Numbered from the stretch's first letter, positions 33,174 through 43,320 are shown. The stretch is DNA of 64,000 nucleotides from Leptobacterium sp964389205 (GCA_964389205.1 CAYMDH010000014.1:8377-72376), one strand, 5' to 3'. Notes: a model not told the origin generated them from the sequence alone. Made by a program: numbers and translations.

Positions 33174-34931
33174 ATGAAAGAATTAAAATACATAAACAAA
33201 TATTTTTTAAAATATAAGTACAAGCTTCTTATAGGTATTCTAATTACAATTGTGGCTAGGGTTTTCTCTTTAGTTATCCCTCCATACATCAAAAATTCTT
33301 TGGCTGCAGTAGAAACTTTTTTAGAAGATAAAGGAAACGATACCACTGTTGTTAAAGAGTTACTTATTGAATATATATTAATCATTATAGGCGCTACATT
33401 ACTTTCAGGTTTTTTTACTTTTTTGATGCGTCAAACTATTATCAATATTTCTAGACATATTGAATTTGATCTTAAAAACGAAATTTTCAAGCAATATGAA
33501 AGATTGTGTCTTAACTTCTATAAAAAAAATAGAACAGGAGATTTAATGAATCGTATTAGCGAAGATGTTAGTCAAGTACGGATGTATTCTGGCCCTGCCA
33601 TTATGTATAGTATCCAAACTATTACATTATTTGTTTGCATAATACCTCTTATGTTTTATTCATCTCCAAAAATGGCATTATACACCTTAATACCGCTTCC
33701 TATCTTATCTGTTATTATATATAATATAAGTAAAGTAATTCATAAGCGTAGCACAGTAGTTCAAGAATATTTATCTAAGTTATCTACTTTCACGCAAGAG
33801 TCATTCTCTGGAGTTTCTGTAATTAAAGCTTATAATATTGAGCCTAGAATTAATACTGAATTGACATCTTTAGCCATAGAAGGAAAACAAAAAAGCATGC
33901 GTTTAGTAAAGGTAAACGCTTGGTTTTTCCCAATGATGGTACTTCTTATTGGTGTTAGTAATTTATTAGTCATTTATATAGGCGGAAAACTTTATATAAA
34001 TGATGAAATTGAAACAATAGGAATTATTGCAGAATTTATTATCTATGTTAATATGCTAACGTGGCCTGTGGCCATAGTAGGATGGGTTACTTCTATTGTT
34101 CAAAGAGCCGAAGCTTCTCAAAAAAGAATAAATGAGTTCATGCAAGAAACTCCTGATATTATTAATCACACAGAAGAAGCATCATTAATAAAAGGAAAAA
34201 TTGAATTTAAAAATGTTTCTTTCACCTATGAAGATACCAATATAAATGCATTAAAAAATATTTCTTTTACTATTGAAAAAGGAGAGACAACTGCCATTAT
34301 TGGTAAAACGGGTTCTGGAAAATCTACCATTTTAGATCTTATAGGTAGGTTATATAATATAACTTCTGGAACTATTTTAATTGATGAAATTCCTATTGAA
34401 AAATTAAACTTATACAGTTTACGAAATTCGATTGGTGCGGTTCCTCAAGATTCTTTTTTATTTTCAGATAGTATAAAAAACAACATCAAGTTTGGTAAAG
34501 AAGATGCTACTGATAAAGAAATAATAGCAGTTGCTAAAGATGCTGCTGTTCATGAAAACATAAACGGTTTTTCTAAAAAATATGATACAGTTCTAGGAGA
34601 ACGAGGCATTACGCTTAGTGGTGGACAAAAACAGAGAGTTTCAATAGCAAGAGCGCTTATTAAAGCTCCAAAAATATTTTTATTTGACGATTGTTTATCT
34701 GCTGTAGACACAGAAACAGAAGAAGCTATTTTAACAGGTTTAAAAAAAGCCTCTAAAGAAAAAACAACGATTATAGTAAGTCACCGTATTTCGTCTGTTA
34801 AAAATGCTGATAAAATCATTGTTATAGAAGAAGGAGAAATCATCCAGCAAGGTACTCATAATCAATTGTTAAATGAAAAAGGGTATTATAAAGAACTCTT
34901 TTTGAATCAACTATCAGAAAAAGAAATGTGA
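33174..34931 (+). CDS. ABC exporter half-transporter (MsbA/MDR-like)
   Basis: This 585-residue protein has six membrane helices (about 17-310) fused to an ATPase domain, the layout of homodimeric exporters of lipids or drugs. The ATPase has Walker A IGKTGSGKST, Q-loop VPQDSFLF, signature LSGGQKQRVSIARAL, Walker B IFLFDDCLSAVD and switch His in IVSHRISS. In Walker B the usual catalytic Glu after the Asp is replaced by Asp-Cys (FDDCLS), which is seen in some exporters that work as heterodimers. Substrate unknown. It is divergent from leucine dehydrogenase. Confidence 0.9.
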   Translation: MKELKYINKYFLKYKYKLLIGILITIVARVFSLVIPPYIKNSLAAVETFLEDKGNDTTVVKELLIEYILIIIGATLLSGFFTFLMRQTIINISRHIEFDLKNEIFKQYERLCLNFYKKNRTGDLMNRISEDVSQVRMYSGPAIMYSIQTITLFVCIIPLMFYSSPKMALYTLIPLPILSVIIYNISKVIHKRSTVVQEYLSKLSTFTQESFSGVSVIKAYNIEPRINTELTSLAIEGKQKSMRLVKVNAWFFPMMVLLIGVSNLLVIYIGGKLYINDEIETIGIIAEFIIYVNMLTWPVAIVGWVTSIVQRAEASQKRINEFMQETPDIINHTEEASLIKGKIEFKNVSFTYEDTNINALKNISFTIEKGETTAIIGKTGSGKSTILDLIGRLYNITSGTILIDEIPIEKLNLYSLRNSIGAVPQDSFLFSDSIKNNIKFGKEDATDKEIIAVAKDAAVHENINGFSKKYDTVLGERGITLSGGQKQRVSIARALIKAPKIFLFDDCLSAVDTETEEAILTGLKKASKEKTTIIVSHRISSVKNADKIIVIEEGEIIQQGTHNQLLNEKGYYKELFLNQLSEKEM

Positions 34932-34937
34932 AAAATA

Positions 34938-34979
34938 TGTGAAAAATAGTTGTTTCATTAAGATTTTTTTCACATTTTT
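34938..34979 (+). terminator. Possible terminator after the ABC exporter gene
   Basis: TGTGAAAAA and TTTTTCACA (9 bp, perfect) enclose a loop of about 20 bases and are followed by TTTTTG. The AT-rich stem makes it modest. It lies 7 bp after the stop. Confidence 0.4.
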
Positions 34980-35026
34980 GATCGTAATAAATTACTGATC
35001 AACTAAAAATTTAAGAAAGAAGGATT

Positions 35027-35407
35027 ATGAACGATAAAGAATTGTTAGAAAAAGAGGAAATTTTTTCTAAAGTACTTAGAGCTGGAAGGAGAACATATTT
35101 TTTCGATGTAAGAGGTACTAAAGCAGGTGATTACTATTTAACCATTACTGAAAGTAAAAAATTTACTCACGATGATGGTTCTTTCCATTACAAAAAGCAT
35201 AAGATATACTTATACAAAGAAGATTTTATTGCTTTTAAAGATATTTTAAGTGAGATGACAAGTTATATAATTGACCAAAAAGGAGAAGAAGTAATTTCTG
35301 AACGTCATCAAAAAGATTTCAAAAAAGAAAATGATCAACCCGTTGTAGAAAGTGAAAGTGATGCTTCTTCAGAAAGTTTCACAGACATTAGCTTCGACGA
35401 CATTTAG
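35027..35407 (+). CDS. DUF3276 (PUR-alpha-like) nucleic-acid-binding protein
   Basis: This 126-residue cytosolic protein carries a single PUR repeat: IFSKVLRAGRRTYFFDVRGTKAGDYYLTITESKK, then FHYKKHKIYLYKEDFIAFKDIL (segments of about residues 12-80). The family is universal in Bacteroidetes and binds single-stranded DNA/RNA as a dimer. The tail is acidic and Ser-rich (ESESDASSES). It is well conserved and followed by a strong terminator, so it is a single-gene unit. Confidence 0.93.
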   Translation: MNDKELLEKEEIFSKVLRAGRRTYFFDVRGTKAGDYYLTITESKKFTHDDGSFHYKKHKIYLYKEDFIAFKDILSEMTSYIIDQKGEEVISERHQKDFKKENDQPVVESESDASSESFTDISFDDI

Positions 35408-35427
35408 TTAAAAAAATTAAACTACTT

Positions 35428-35460
35428 AAAAAACCGCTTCATAGATGAAGCGGTTTTTTT
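35428..35460 (+). terminator. Strong intrinsic terminator after the DUF3276 gene
   Basis: An AACCGCTTCAT...TGAAGCGGTT stem with a run of seven T lies 21 bp after the stop. An in-frame TTG start for the next gene (35445) falls inside it and is therefore rejected. Confidence 0.9.
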
Positions 35461-35489
35461 ATATTTACCCAGTAACAAAACGCTATAGA

Positions 35490-38012
35490 ATGAAAAATAA
35501 AATCACGTATCTAATCCTACTATCTTTCTTTTTAAATATATCATTTGCGCAACAAAGCATAGATTTATCGTATTATCTCCCAACCAATACAGCTTATAAT
35601 CCATCTATCCCTACTCCTAAATCTATTATTGGTCATGAAGTAGGAGAATGGCATGTTACTCATGATAAGCTTGTTACTTATATGAAAGCTATAGCAAAAG
35701 CTTCGAATAGAATTACTATTGAAGATAGAGGAAATACTTTTGAAGGCAGGCCTTTACTTTTACTTACTATTACGAGCACTAAGAATCATCAAAAAATTGA
35801 AGAAATACGCAAACAACACATTGAACTTTCTGAACCAGGAAGTACCGCAATAGATGTTACTAATGTACCTGCGATCGTATATCAAGGACTTTCTATTCAT
35901 GGAAATGAACCAAGTGGCGCCAACTCTGGGATGGTATTAGCTTATTATTTAGCTGCGGCCCAAGGACCAGAGATAGATCGTTTATTAGAGAATACTGTTA
36001 TTTTATTAGATCCTTCTCTTAATCCAGATGGACTGCAGCGTTTTGCATATTGGGCAAATACTAATAGAAGTCATAATCTAAATTCGGATAGTAATGATAG
36101 AGAGTTTCATGAAGTATGGCCCGGAGGAAGAACGAATCATTATTGGTTTGATATGAATAGAGATTGGTTACCTGTGCAATTGCCTGAAAGCAGAGCACGT
36201 ATAAAATCTTTTCATAAATGGCTTCCAAACATTTTAACTGATCATCATGAAATGGGCACCAACTCTACTTTTTTCTTCCAACCTGGAGAACCAGACAGAG
36301 TGCACCCATTAACACCAAAAATGAATCAAGAACTTACTGCTGAAATTGCAGGATTTCATGTAAAAGCCTTCGATAAAATAGGATCGCTCTATTTTTCTGG
36401 TGAAAACTTTGACGATTATTACTATGGAAAAGGCTCTACATTTCCTGATATAAATGGAGGTATTGGTATTTTGTTTGAACAAGGAAGCTCTAGAGGGCAT
36501 GTTCAAGAGAGTGAAAATGGAATTTTAACATTTCCTTTTACTATTCGCAATCAATTTACATCTGAATTATCAACATTAGAGGCTGCACAAAAATTAAGAG
36601 TTAAACTTCTCAATTATCAACGGGATTTTTATAATAATGCAAGGCGTAATGAAGCTAAAAAGAAAACCAAAGCGATTGTTTTTGGAGATGAAAAAGATGC
36701 TGCAAAAGCATACCATCTAGCAGAAATTTTAAAACGTCATAAAATAAAATTTCACGAAATAAACAATGACTTCACTATAAATGGGAAAAAATATAAAAAA
36801 GGACATAGTTATATAGTTCCAACAAATCAAAAAAACAGTATAATCATCGCTGCTATGTTTGAAAAGAGAACTACATTTAAAGACAGTCTTTTTTATGACG
36901 TATCTGCCTGGACGCTTCCTTTAGCATTTAATCTTGACTATACAAATTTGTCATCTTTAAACAATGCGGGAGCAGAAATAACGGATCTTAAAATGAAAGA
37001 GGGCAATGTAAATGGAAAAAGTACCTATGCTTATTTATTTGAATGGCATGAATATTATACACCTAAAGCGCTTTACAAAATTTTAAAAAAGGGAATTAAA
37101 GCCAAAATGGGGCCAACTCCTTTTACAGTTGAAGAAAAGAAGTATGATTATGGCACTATTATGATTCCTGTGCAAAATCAAAAAATGAGTAGTGATGAAT
37201 TACAGAAATTTTTATTTGAAGTAGCAAAAGAAAGTCATATTAATATTACCGCCGTTTCAACAGGTTATACGCAAGGGATCGATTTAGGAAGTAATGATTT
37301 TGATCCTGTAACACTTCCAAAAGTGGCTATTCTTGTTGGAGATGGGGTTTCTCCTTATGATGCTGGTGAAATTTGGCATTTATTTGACCAACGTTATAAT
37401 ATGCCTATTACAAAAATAGATGTTAATTACTTAAATCGGGTAAATTTGGATGAATACAATGTTATCATAATGCCAAATTCTTCTGGTGTAGGTTCATCAT
37501 CTAAGAAAAAGATTCAGGATTGGGTACGAAATGGAAATACACTTATTGGTTATAGAAATGCTATCAATTGGTTAAAAGGAAATGATTTTATAAACCTTGA
37601 ATTTAAAAAGAATGATTTAACAGCTAAAAACATTTCTTTTGAACTACAACAGCGTTTTAGAGGCGCTCAAGTTACTGGTGGAGCTATTTTTGAAGCAGCA
37701 ATAGATAGATCTCATCCTATTAATTTTGGTTATAAGAATAATAAGATTGCTCTTTTTAGAAATACCAACATTTATATAGATGCTAATAAACAAAGTTATA
37801 ATAATCCTATTACGTACAGTAACAACCCTTTATTAAGTGGTTATGTTTCTGAAGAAAATTTAGAATTATTAAAAAATTCTGTTCCTTTTCAGTTGCAATC
37901 TATGGGTAGAGGAAAAGTTATTGTTTTTACAGATAACACAAACTTTAGAGCATTCTGGTATGGTACAAACAAACTTATGATGAATGCTATTTTCTTTTCA
38001 AAAATGATGTAG
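35490..38012 (+). CDS. Secreted M14-family zinc carboxypeptidase, paralogue 1
   Basis: This 840-residue protein has a signal peptide (ILLSFFLNISFAQQ). The M14 zinc-peptidase domain spans about 45-370: zinc ligands His137 and Glu140 (HGNEPSG) and a later His near 252 (TDHHEMG), and the catalytic Glu330 (ILFEQGSSRG). The C-terminal half (about 400-840) has a class-I glutaminase-like/ThuA-like fold region (VAILVGDGVSPYDAGEIWH, IIMPNSSG). It probably trims peptides or peptide-linked substrates in the periplasm or outside. ATG 35490 is chosen from the signal peptide. It is homologous throughout to the gene at 46679. Confidence 0.88.
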   Translation: MKNKITYLILLSFFLNISFAQQSIDLSYYLPTNTAYNPSIPTPKSIIGHEVGEWHVTHDKLVTYMKAIAKASNRITIEDRGNTFEGRPLLLLTITSTKNHQKIEEIRKQHIELSEPGSTAIDVTNVPAIVYQGLSIHGNEPSGANSGMVLAYYLAAAQGPEIDRLLENTVILLDPSLNPDGLQRFAYWANTNRSHNLNSDSNDREFHEVWPGGRTNHYWFDMNRDWLPVQLPESRARIKSFHKWLPNILTDHHEMGTNSTFFFQPGEPDRVHPLTPKMNQELTAEIAGFHVKAFDKIGSLYFSGENFDDYYYGKGSTFPDINGGIGILFEQGSSRGHVQESENGILTFPFTIRNQFTSELSTLEAAQKLRVKLLNYQRDFYNNARRNEAKKKTKAIVFGDEKDAAKAYHLAEILKRHKIKFHEINNDFTINGKKYKKGHSYIVPTNQKNSIIIAAMFEKRTTFKDSLFYDVSAWTLPLAFNLDYTNLSSLNNAGAEITDLKMKEGNVNGKSTYAYLFEWHEYYTPKALYKILKKGIKAKMGPTPFTVEEKKYDYGTIMIPVQNQKMSSDELQKFLFEVAKESHINITAVSTGYTQGIDLGSNDFDPVTLPKVAILVGDGVSPYDAGEIWHLFDQRYNMPITKIDVNYLNRVNLDEYNVIIMPNSSGVGSSSKKKIQDWVRNGNTLIGYRNAINWLKGNDFINLEFKKNDLTAKNISFELQQRFRGAQVTGGAIFEAAIDRSHPINFGYKNNKIALFRNTNIYIDANKQSYNNPITYSNNPLLSGYVSEENLELLKNSVPFQLQSMGRGKVIVFTDNTNFRAFWYGTNKLMMNAIFFSKMM

Positions 38013-38035
38013 TTCTCTATCTATAAAAGATTCTA

Positions 38036-38070
38036 AATGAGGTTGTGAATTTAATCACAACCTCATTATT
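38036..38070 (+). terminator. Intrinsic terminator after the M14 gene
   Basis: A 13 bp perfect stem (AATGAGGTTGTGA/TCACAACCTCATT) with a six-base loop is followed by a T-rich stretch, 23 bp after the stop. Confidence 0.85.
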
Positions 38071-38137
38071 TTATAGCTTCCATACAATAGATATACTACT
38101 TAAATCGTTAATTATAGCATACCAATATGACAACACT

Positions 38138-38677
38138 ATGAAATTTCTCAAATTTAACCTACTACTCATTTTATTAATTCTAAATGGATGTGCTACGGAT
38201 GATGGAGAATTAAATATAGATACTGCAAACCTATTAGGTGTTTGGAACCTAGTAACTATTAATTCTGAAAATGGGCAAGCAACCATCACTGAGGATGGAA
38301 TTACAGTTTCTGTAGATTTTGAGTTAAGTTCTGAAAATGAAGATTTACAAATAACATTTAATGAAGATCCAAATGTAGTATCTAGCGAAGGAAGCTTTAC
38401 ACAAGTAACTACTATTTCTACTTTAGGACAAACTGAAGTTGAAGAAACTTTAATAGAGGGTGTATTTCTAGATGGTAATTGGATTTTAGATGGAGATCAG
38501 CTCACTATAAATTCTGAAAATGAGTTTTCTGATGATTTTGATGTCGTTCCAACTTTTGAAATAACACGCTTAACAGATACTATTTTAGAAATTCGTCAAG
38601 ATCTTAACCAACAAGTCATCTTTACAGAAAACGATTTAGAAACTAATGGTATTTTGATTCTAGTATTTCAACGATAG
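38138..38677 (+). CDS. Lipocalin-like lipoprotein
   Basis: This 179-residue protein has a signal ending in lipobox LNGC. The mature part begins LLGVWNLVTINSENG and has the alternating strands and Trp after the Gly-x pattern of lipocalin-like Bacteroidetes lipoproteins (DUF5004-type). The rest is acidic (EDLQITFNEDP, WILDGDQLTINSENEF). It may carry a hydrophobic ligand at the outer membrane; the role is unknown. The start at 38138 is set by the signal; an upstream ATG-like start at 38045 lies in the terminator region. Confidence 0.7.
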   Translation: MKFLKFNLLLILLILNGCATDDGELNIDTANLLGVWNLVTINSENGQATITEDGITVSVDFELSSENEDLQITFNEDPNVVSSEGSFTQVTTISTLGQTEVEETLIEGVFLDGNWILDGDQLTINSENEFSDDFDVVPTFEITRLTDTILEIRQDLNQQVIFTENDLETNGILILVFQR

Positions 38678-38699
38678 TTAAAAATTAGTAAATAGTGAT

Positions 38700-39236
38700 T
38701 TATTGGTAGTCTTTATACTTTATTAATTCTTTTCTTATTATTTCAACCCACTCTAATTGCTTTTCTTTAGCTATAGAATAATTAGTCGCTTTGTCATATT
38801 GTTTTTGAAGAGTTAATAGTTCATTATTTATCGAAGCATAAATTTCCCGAACTTCTGCTTTTACATTTTCAGTAAATGTGCGCTCACTTAATATCTTTCT
38901 AAATTTACGCGCATGGAGTTCTGTAATATCAAAATGTAATTGCTCATGTAGCAATACGGTTTCATTTGCTAATTCTTTTTTGTACCATGAATCATTAGGG
39001 TAAAAAAACGATTTTACATCGTAATTAATAGCTACAGCACCTTTTTTTATAACAGTAGCAGATAAGTTATATGATATTCCAGAAGCTGTTATAGCAGCTG
39101 CTTTCTTATTATAATCTGGAGTTCCTCTAAAGTCTCTCCATGATAGTTTAATGGCCTCATTCCACACCATTTCTTCCTGTCTATTAAAAGACAAGAATAA
39201 TAGCACAATTATAACAATAACTCCTCTTTTTTTCAT
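38700..39236 (-). CDS. DUF922 secreted metalloprotease-like protein
   Basis: This 178-residue protein has an N-terminal signal or anchor (VIVIIVLLFLSF). The DUF922 fold shows IKLSWRDFRGTPD, the zinc-type motif LLHEQLHFDITELHAR (HExxH variant with a following His) and a helical tail of about 60 residues. Family members are predicted metallopeptidases of unknown substrate. It is last in the minus-strand run guaA-LysM-osmC-DUF922 (gap 33 bp to osmC), perhaps co-transcribed. Confidence 0.8.
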   Translation of the reverse strand: MKKRGVIVIIVLLFLSFNRQEEMVWNEAIKLSWRDFRGTPDYNKKAAAITASGISYNLSATVIKKGAVAINYDVKSFFYPNDSWYKKELANETVLLHEQLHFDITELHARKFRKILSERTFTENVKAEVREIYASINNELLTLQKQYDKATNYSIAKEKQLEWVEIIRKELIKYKDYQ

Positions 39237-39269
39237 GTATTTAAATTTATAAATACATTTTATAACTTT

Positions 39270-39671
39270 CTAATTCCACTGAAATGAAATTACTTTTTCT
39301 ATATTGGGATGTAAACTATGATGAATTGGGCATGTATTCCCTGTGTTTTCAAGTATTTTTCTAGTTTTCTCATCTGTGTTGATCGGAAAATTTAAATGTA
39401 CTTCAATTTTAGATATACGCCTAGGGTTTGCAGCCATCGTTTTAGTCACCTCTGCGGTAGCTCCTTTTAAATCTACATTGAGGTCTCGAGCTTTGATACC
39501 CATAACCGTTAGCATACAGCTTGCCAAACCTGTTGCTACAGTATCAGTAGGAGAAAAGGCCTCTCCTTTACCATTATTATCAACAGGAGCATCTGTTACA
39601 AATTGATTTTTCGATTTTAAATGTATACATGTAGTTCTTAAATCTCCTTCGTAAGTAACCTTTGATGTCAT
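39270..39671 (-). CDS. OsmC-family peroxiredoxin-like protein
   Basis: This 133-residue cytosolic protein reduces organic hydroperoxides using a Cys pair. The two expected cysteines are seen in LASCMLTVMG and TGNTCPIHHSL. Other family traits are FSPTDTVATGLASC and VEVHLNFPI-like strands (KIEVHLNFPI). The length is typical of the YhfA branch. It sits 5 bp after the LysM gene and belongs to the guaA unit. Confidence 0.9.
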   Translation of the reverse strand: MTSKVTYEGDLRTTCIHLKSKNQFVTDAPVDNNGKGEAFSPTDTVATGLASCMLTVMGIKARDLNVDLKGATAEVTKTMAANPRRISKIEVHLNFPINTDEKTRKILENTGNTCPIHHSLHPNIEKVISFQWN

Positions 39672-39676
39672 TCTTT

Positions 39677-41623
39677 TTATTTTATTAATTTAATCTCTAA
39701 TTCATCATAATACGCTATATATACTGCAGTATTTAAATACCCGCCTGATGGCTGCCCATTATAATTGAATTTATTTTCTATGTACTCTGTTTCACTAATA
39801 AGGTTTGCTCCATAAAACAAATCTTTCTGATATGCTAGCCTTAATAATACATCCATAGTCAAATCAAAACCACGTATTGCAAAACGTGTTGGTAGTGAAC
39901 CAAATTGTTTTCTGTACTTTTTAGAAAATTCAGAATATGTTGAAGAAAATCTATCTACAGTTGGATAGTGAAATTTTAAATTAGACAAATCTATATTCGA
40001 GATAATATTATTATCGTAAGCTCTATTTTTATTAGTAGTAAACATTCTTATATCAAATTGTTGTTCTTCTTGGTCATCATTAATAATAACCATGGAAGAG
40101 TTTAAAACTGAAGTAATATTTGCCAGTAATGATACACTTTTAGTTTCTACAACTACCCAATTCTCTTTTTCTAAAACTAAGAAAGGTTTGAGCTGATCTA
40201 TTTTTATACTGTTTTTAATAGGGTCTAAGATTTTTGCAGAAGGATAACGAGTTAACAATCTATCTCTCTTATCTGTATGTAATGAATCTGCAATTATTAT
40301 AAGATTCTTATCTATCATTTCTTTATCAAGATAAGAAGTCATTTTATTATATAGTACCTCATCACTAGGCAATGTTTGAAATACATTGGATTGTAATTCA
40401 ATATTTTTACTAAAAGGTGCAAAAACAGGAATATTTTTATCTTTTAACCCTGCTGCCATTTTATTAAATGGTTTTGAAAAGAAAGGACCTATGACTGCAT
40501 CTGTATTTTCAAAATTAGAAGTGGCTAAAATATTAGAAATTATATTCTCATTTCGTTCACTATCAAACACTTTAACATTGACAGATAATCCTAACTGTTT
40601 AGCAGAATCTAATGCCATACGAACTCCTGTATAAAAATCTAAAGATTGTCCTAACAATCTACTCTTTTTTATTTGTTGTTTAATTCCTTCTAAAGAGTCT
40701 GTATCTACTTTATTTAAACGAAATGGCATTATTAATGCAATATTAGAAACACCTTCTAATTTAATACTATCTATTAATGAAAATCGTTCTACAATCAATC
40801 CATCTTTTAGGTCATGATCATTATATTCATTTTTAGGAATTTTAATAACCATTCCATTTTTTAATAACTCTCCGTTTTGCAGTTCAGGATTTAAAACTCT
40901 TATCTCATCTTCTGAAATTCCTAGTTTAATTTTTAGTCTAAAAAACCCTTCTTTGGGTTTTACTGTATAATAGCTATATATAGAATCTATAACTTCTTTT
41001 TTTTCTTCTGTTTCTTCAAGAGATGGCACATATACTTCTTGACCTTCTTTAAGAATTTCCCCTATTTCTGGATTGAGATCCTCCAATTCTTTTATAGTAA
41101 TTCCATTTTTATAAGCAACTCTCCATTTTCCTTCTTTTGGCTCTACTTTATAAATCATTAACCCGTCTGGAATACTATCTGTTTCCACTTCAGATAATTC
41201 GGGTTTTAAAAACTTTGGAATCCGAATTCGTTCTCCTTTTTTAAGATCACGACTATATAATTCTCTATTATATCGTTTAATATCTTCTACTGTAATATCA
41301 TATCGTCTTGAAATGCTAAACAACGTTTCTCGTCTTTTTACTTTATGTTGTTTAAAAGTAACTTCTTGTTTTATAGTTGTTGTAGCTATAATCGCTTGGT
41401 TTCCAGAATTTAGTGCTGGAGGTATTACCAATATTGTATTAATTTTTAATTTGCCTTTTATTTCAGGGTTTAATCGAAGAACATCTGCTGGTTTTATATT
41501 GTATAACTGCGCTATCGAAGTTACTGTTTCTCCTTCTTTTACAGTATGTGTTTTAAACTGCTGAGAAAAAACAGCAGATATATTAAAGAATACGATTAAA
41601 AAAAAGACTAAATGTTTGCTCAT
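39677..41623 (-). CDS. LysM-repeat protein fused to a PBP1-type periplasmic-binding fold
   Basis: This 648-residue exported protein (signal to about residue 20) has four LysM repeats at about 23-68, 90-136, 150-195 and 211-257, for example HTVKEGETVTSIAQLYNIKP. LysM domains bind peptidoglycan glycan strands. From about 290 a type I periplasmic-binding fold follows (NIALIMPFRLNK, DAVIGPFFSKPFNK, APFSKNIELQ). The family occurs next to guaA in Bacteroidetes; a wall-anchored sensor or scaffold is possible. The gap to guaA is 12 bp. Confidence 0.88.
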   Translation of the reverse strand: MSKHLVFFLIVFFNISAVFSQQFKTHTVKEGETVTSIAQLYNIKPADVLRLNPEIKGKLKINTILVIPPALNSGNQAIIATTTIKQEVTFKQHKVKRRETLFSISRRYDITVEDIKRYNRELYSRDLKKGERIRIPKFLKPELSEVETDSIPDGLMIYKVEPKEGKWRVAYKNGITIKELEDLNPEIGEILKEGQEVYVPSLEETEEKKEVIDSIYSYYTVKPKEGFFRLKIKLGISEDEIRVLNPELQNGELLKNGMVIKIPKNEYNDHDLKDGLIVERFSLIDSIKLEGVSNIALIMPFRLNKVDTDSLEGIKQQIKKSRLLGQSLDFYTGVRMALDSAKQLGLSVNVKVFDSERNENIISNILATSNFENTDAVIGPFFSKPFNKMAAGLKDKNIPVFAPFSKNIELQSNVFQTLPSDEVLYNKMTSYLDKEMIDKNLIIIADSLHTDKRDRLLTRYPSAKILDPIKNSIKIDQLKPFLVLEKENWVVVETKSVSLLANITSVLNSSMVIINDDQEEQQFDIRMFTTNKNRAYDNNIISNIDLSNLKFHYPTVDRFSSTYSEFSKKYRKQFGSLPTRFAIRGFDLTMDVLLRLAYQKDLFYGANLISETEYIENKFNYNGQPSGGYLNTAVYIAYYDELEIKLIK

Positions 41624-41635
41624 TTTGATGTTTTA

Positions 41636-43168
41636 TTATTCCCACTCTATGGTAGCAGGAGGTTTCGAACTAATATCGTATACTACTCTATTAACGCCTT
41701 TAACCCTATTTATTATTTCATTTGATACTTTTTGCAAAAATTCATAAGGTAAATTTACCCAATCTGCTGTCATACCATCTGTACTCTCTACTGCTCTTAA
41801 TGCCACTACTTTTTCATAGGTTCGCTCATCTCCCATAACACCAACAGAATTAACAGGTAGCAAAATTGCTCCAGCTTGCCACACTTTGTCATATAAATTC
41901 CATTCTCGCAAACCATTAATAAAAATAGCATCTACCTCCTGTAATATACGTACTTTTTCTGCAGTTAGATCGCCGAGTATTCTAATGGCAAGACCTGGAC
42001 CGGGAAAAGGATGTCTTCCTAAAAGTTCTTTATCAATACCCAAAGTAGCTCCAACACGCCTTACCTCATCTTTAAACAATGCTTTTAGAGGCTCAACTAC
42101 TTGCAATTTCATAAAATCTGGCAATCCACCTACATTATGATGACTCTTTATGGTCGCACTTGGTCCTCCCGTTGCTGATACACTTTCTATAACATCTGGA
42201 TAAATAGTTCCTTGTGCTAACCACTTTACATCTTTAATTAAATGAGCTTCATCATCAAAAACTTCAATAAACACTCGTCCTATAGTTTTACGTTTCTGCT
42301 CTGGATCATTCTGTCCTGCTAATGCATCCAAAAAGCGTGCCGAAGCATCTACTCCTTTTACATTAAGCCCCATTCCTTCATATTGTTTGAGTACCCCTGT
42401 AAACTCATCTTTACGTAATAACCCATTATTTACAAAAATACAATACAGGTTATCTCCAATAGCTTTATGTAATAATACTGCAGCTACAGATGAATCTACA
42501 CCTCCAGACAAACCTAATACTACTTTATCATTTCCTATTTGCGACTTTAAATTACTTACCGTTTCTTCAACAAACGAATCTGGTGTCCAATCTTGAGATA
42601 CTCCTGCAATATTTACTAAGAAGTTTTCTAATAATTGTTTCCCATCTGTTGAATGGTATACCTCTGGATGAAATTGTATTGCATAGGTAGTTTCTCCTTC
42701 TATCTTATATGCCGCATTTTCCACATCATCTGTACTTGCTAATAATCTAGCCCTTGTGGGCAGTTCTTTTATAGTATCGCTATGGCTCATCCATACTTGA
42801 CTGTCTTTAGATACATTGGCAAAAAATGGTTCTTCTGAAGCTATAAATGATAAGTTTGCTCTACCGTACTCTCGTGTATTAGATGGTGCTACTGCGCCTC
42901 CTGAAAAATGTGCTAAATATTGTGCTCCATAACACACTCCTAGCAACGGTTTTTTTCCTTGAATCCCTGATAGATCTGGATGCAATACATCTTCTCCTCT
43001 TACAGAATTTGGACTCCCAGAAAGTACTACAGCCTTAAAATCATTAAGGTTGTCTGGAATTTTATTAAAAGGGTGGATTTCGCAATAAATATTGAGCTCT
43101 CTAACTCTACGTGCTATAAGTTGTGTATACTGAGAACCGAAGTCTAAAATTAATACGTTGTTTTGCAT
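41636..43168 (-). CDS. guaA: GMP synthase (glutamine-hydrolysing)
   Basis: This enzyme of about 510 residues converts XMP to GMP with glutamine and ATP. The N-terminal glutamine amidotransferase has the nucleophile Cys in LLGVCYGAQYLA and His/Glu in QFHPEVYHS. The ATP-pyrophosphatase has the P-loop GLSGGVDSS. The C-terminal dimerisation domain includes RHPFPGPGLAIRILG and the final SKPPATIEWE. ATG 43168 is used; TTG 43174 overlaps a -7-like element (TATTTTTG, minus strand). First of the guaA-LysM-osmC run. Confidence 0.96.
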   Translation of the reverse strand: MQNNVLILDFGSQYTQLIARRVRELNIYCEIHPFNKIPDNLNDFKAVVLSGSPNSVRGEDVLHPDLSGIQGKKPLLGVCYGAQYLAHFSGGAVAPSNTREYGRANLSFIASEEPFFANVSKDSQVWMSHSDTIKELPTRARLLASTDDVENAAYKIEGETTYAIQFHPEVYHSTDGKQLLENFLVNIAGVSQDWTPDSFVEETVSNLKSQIGNDKVVLGLSGGVDSSVAAVLLHKAIGDNLYCIFVNNGLLRKDEFTGVLKQYEGMGLNVKGVDASARFLDALAGQNDPEQKRKTIGRVFIEVFDDEAHLIKDVKWLAQGTIYPDVIESVSATGGPSATIKSHHNVGGLPDFMKLQVVEPLKALFKDEVRRVGATLGIDKELLGRHPFPGPGLAIRILGDLTAEKVRILQEVDAIFINGLREWNLYDKVWQAGAILLPVNSVGVMGDERTYEKVVALRAVESTDGMTADWVNLPYEFLQKVSNEIINRVKGVNRVVYDISSKPPATIEWE

Positions 43169-43320
43169 GTGCAAAAATACTATTTAATAGGAAATTGAAA
43201 AGTGTATGCTTAAATAATTTTATGTCTTTTTTAGATTAGAGATTATATATCGATTTTTGTTTTTTTAAAGTATCACATTAAACCGCCAAATAATAAATAT
43301 ATATACCTCTTTATTTAACT

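Noticed and set aside
35445..35489. Upstream TTG start for the first M14 gene
   Set aside because: It lies within the terminator hairpin of the previous gene, and the signal peptide begins at ATG 35490.
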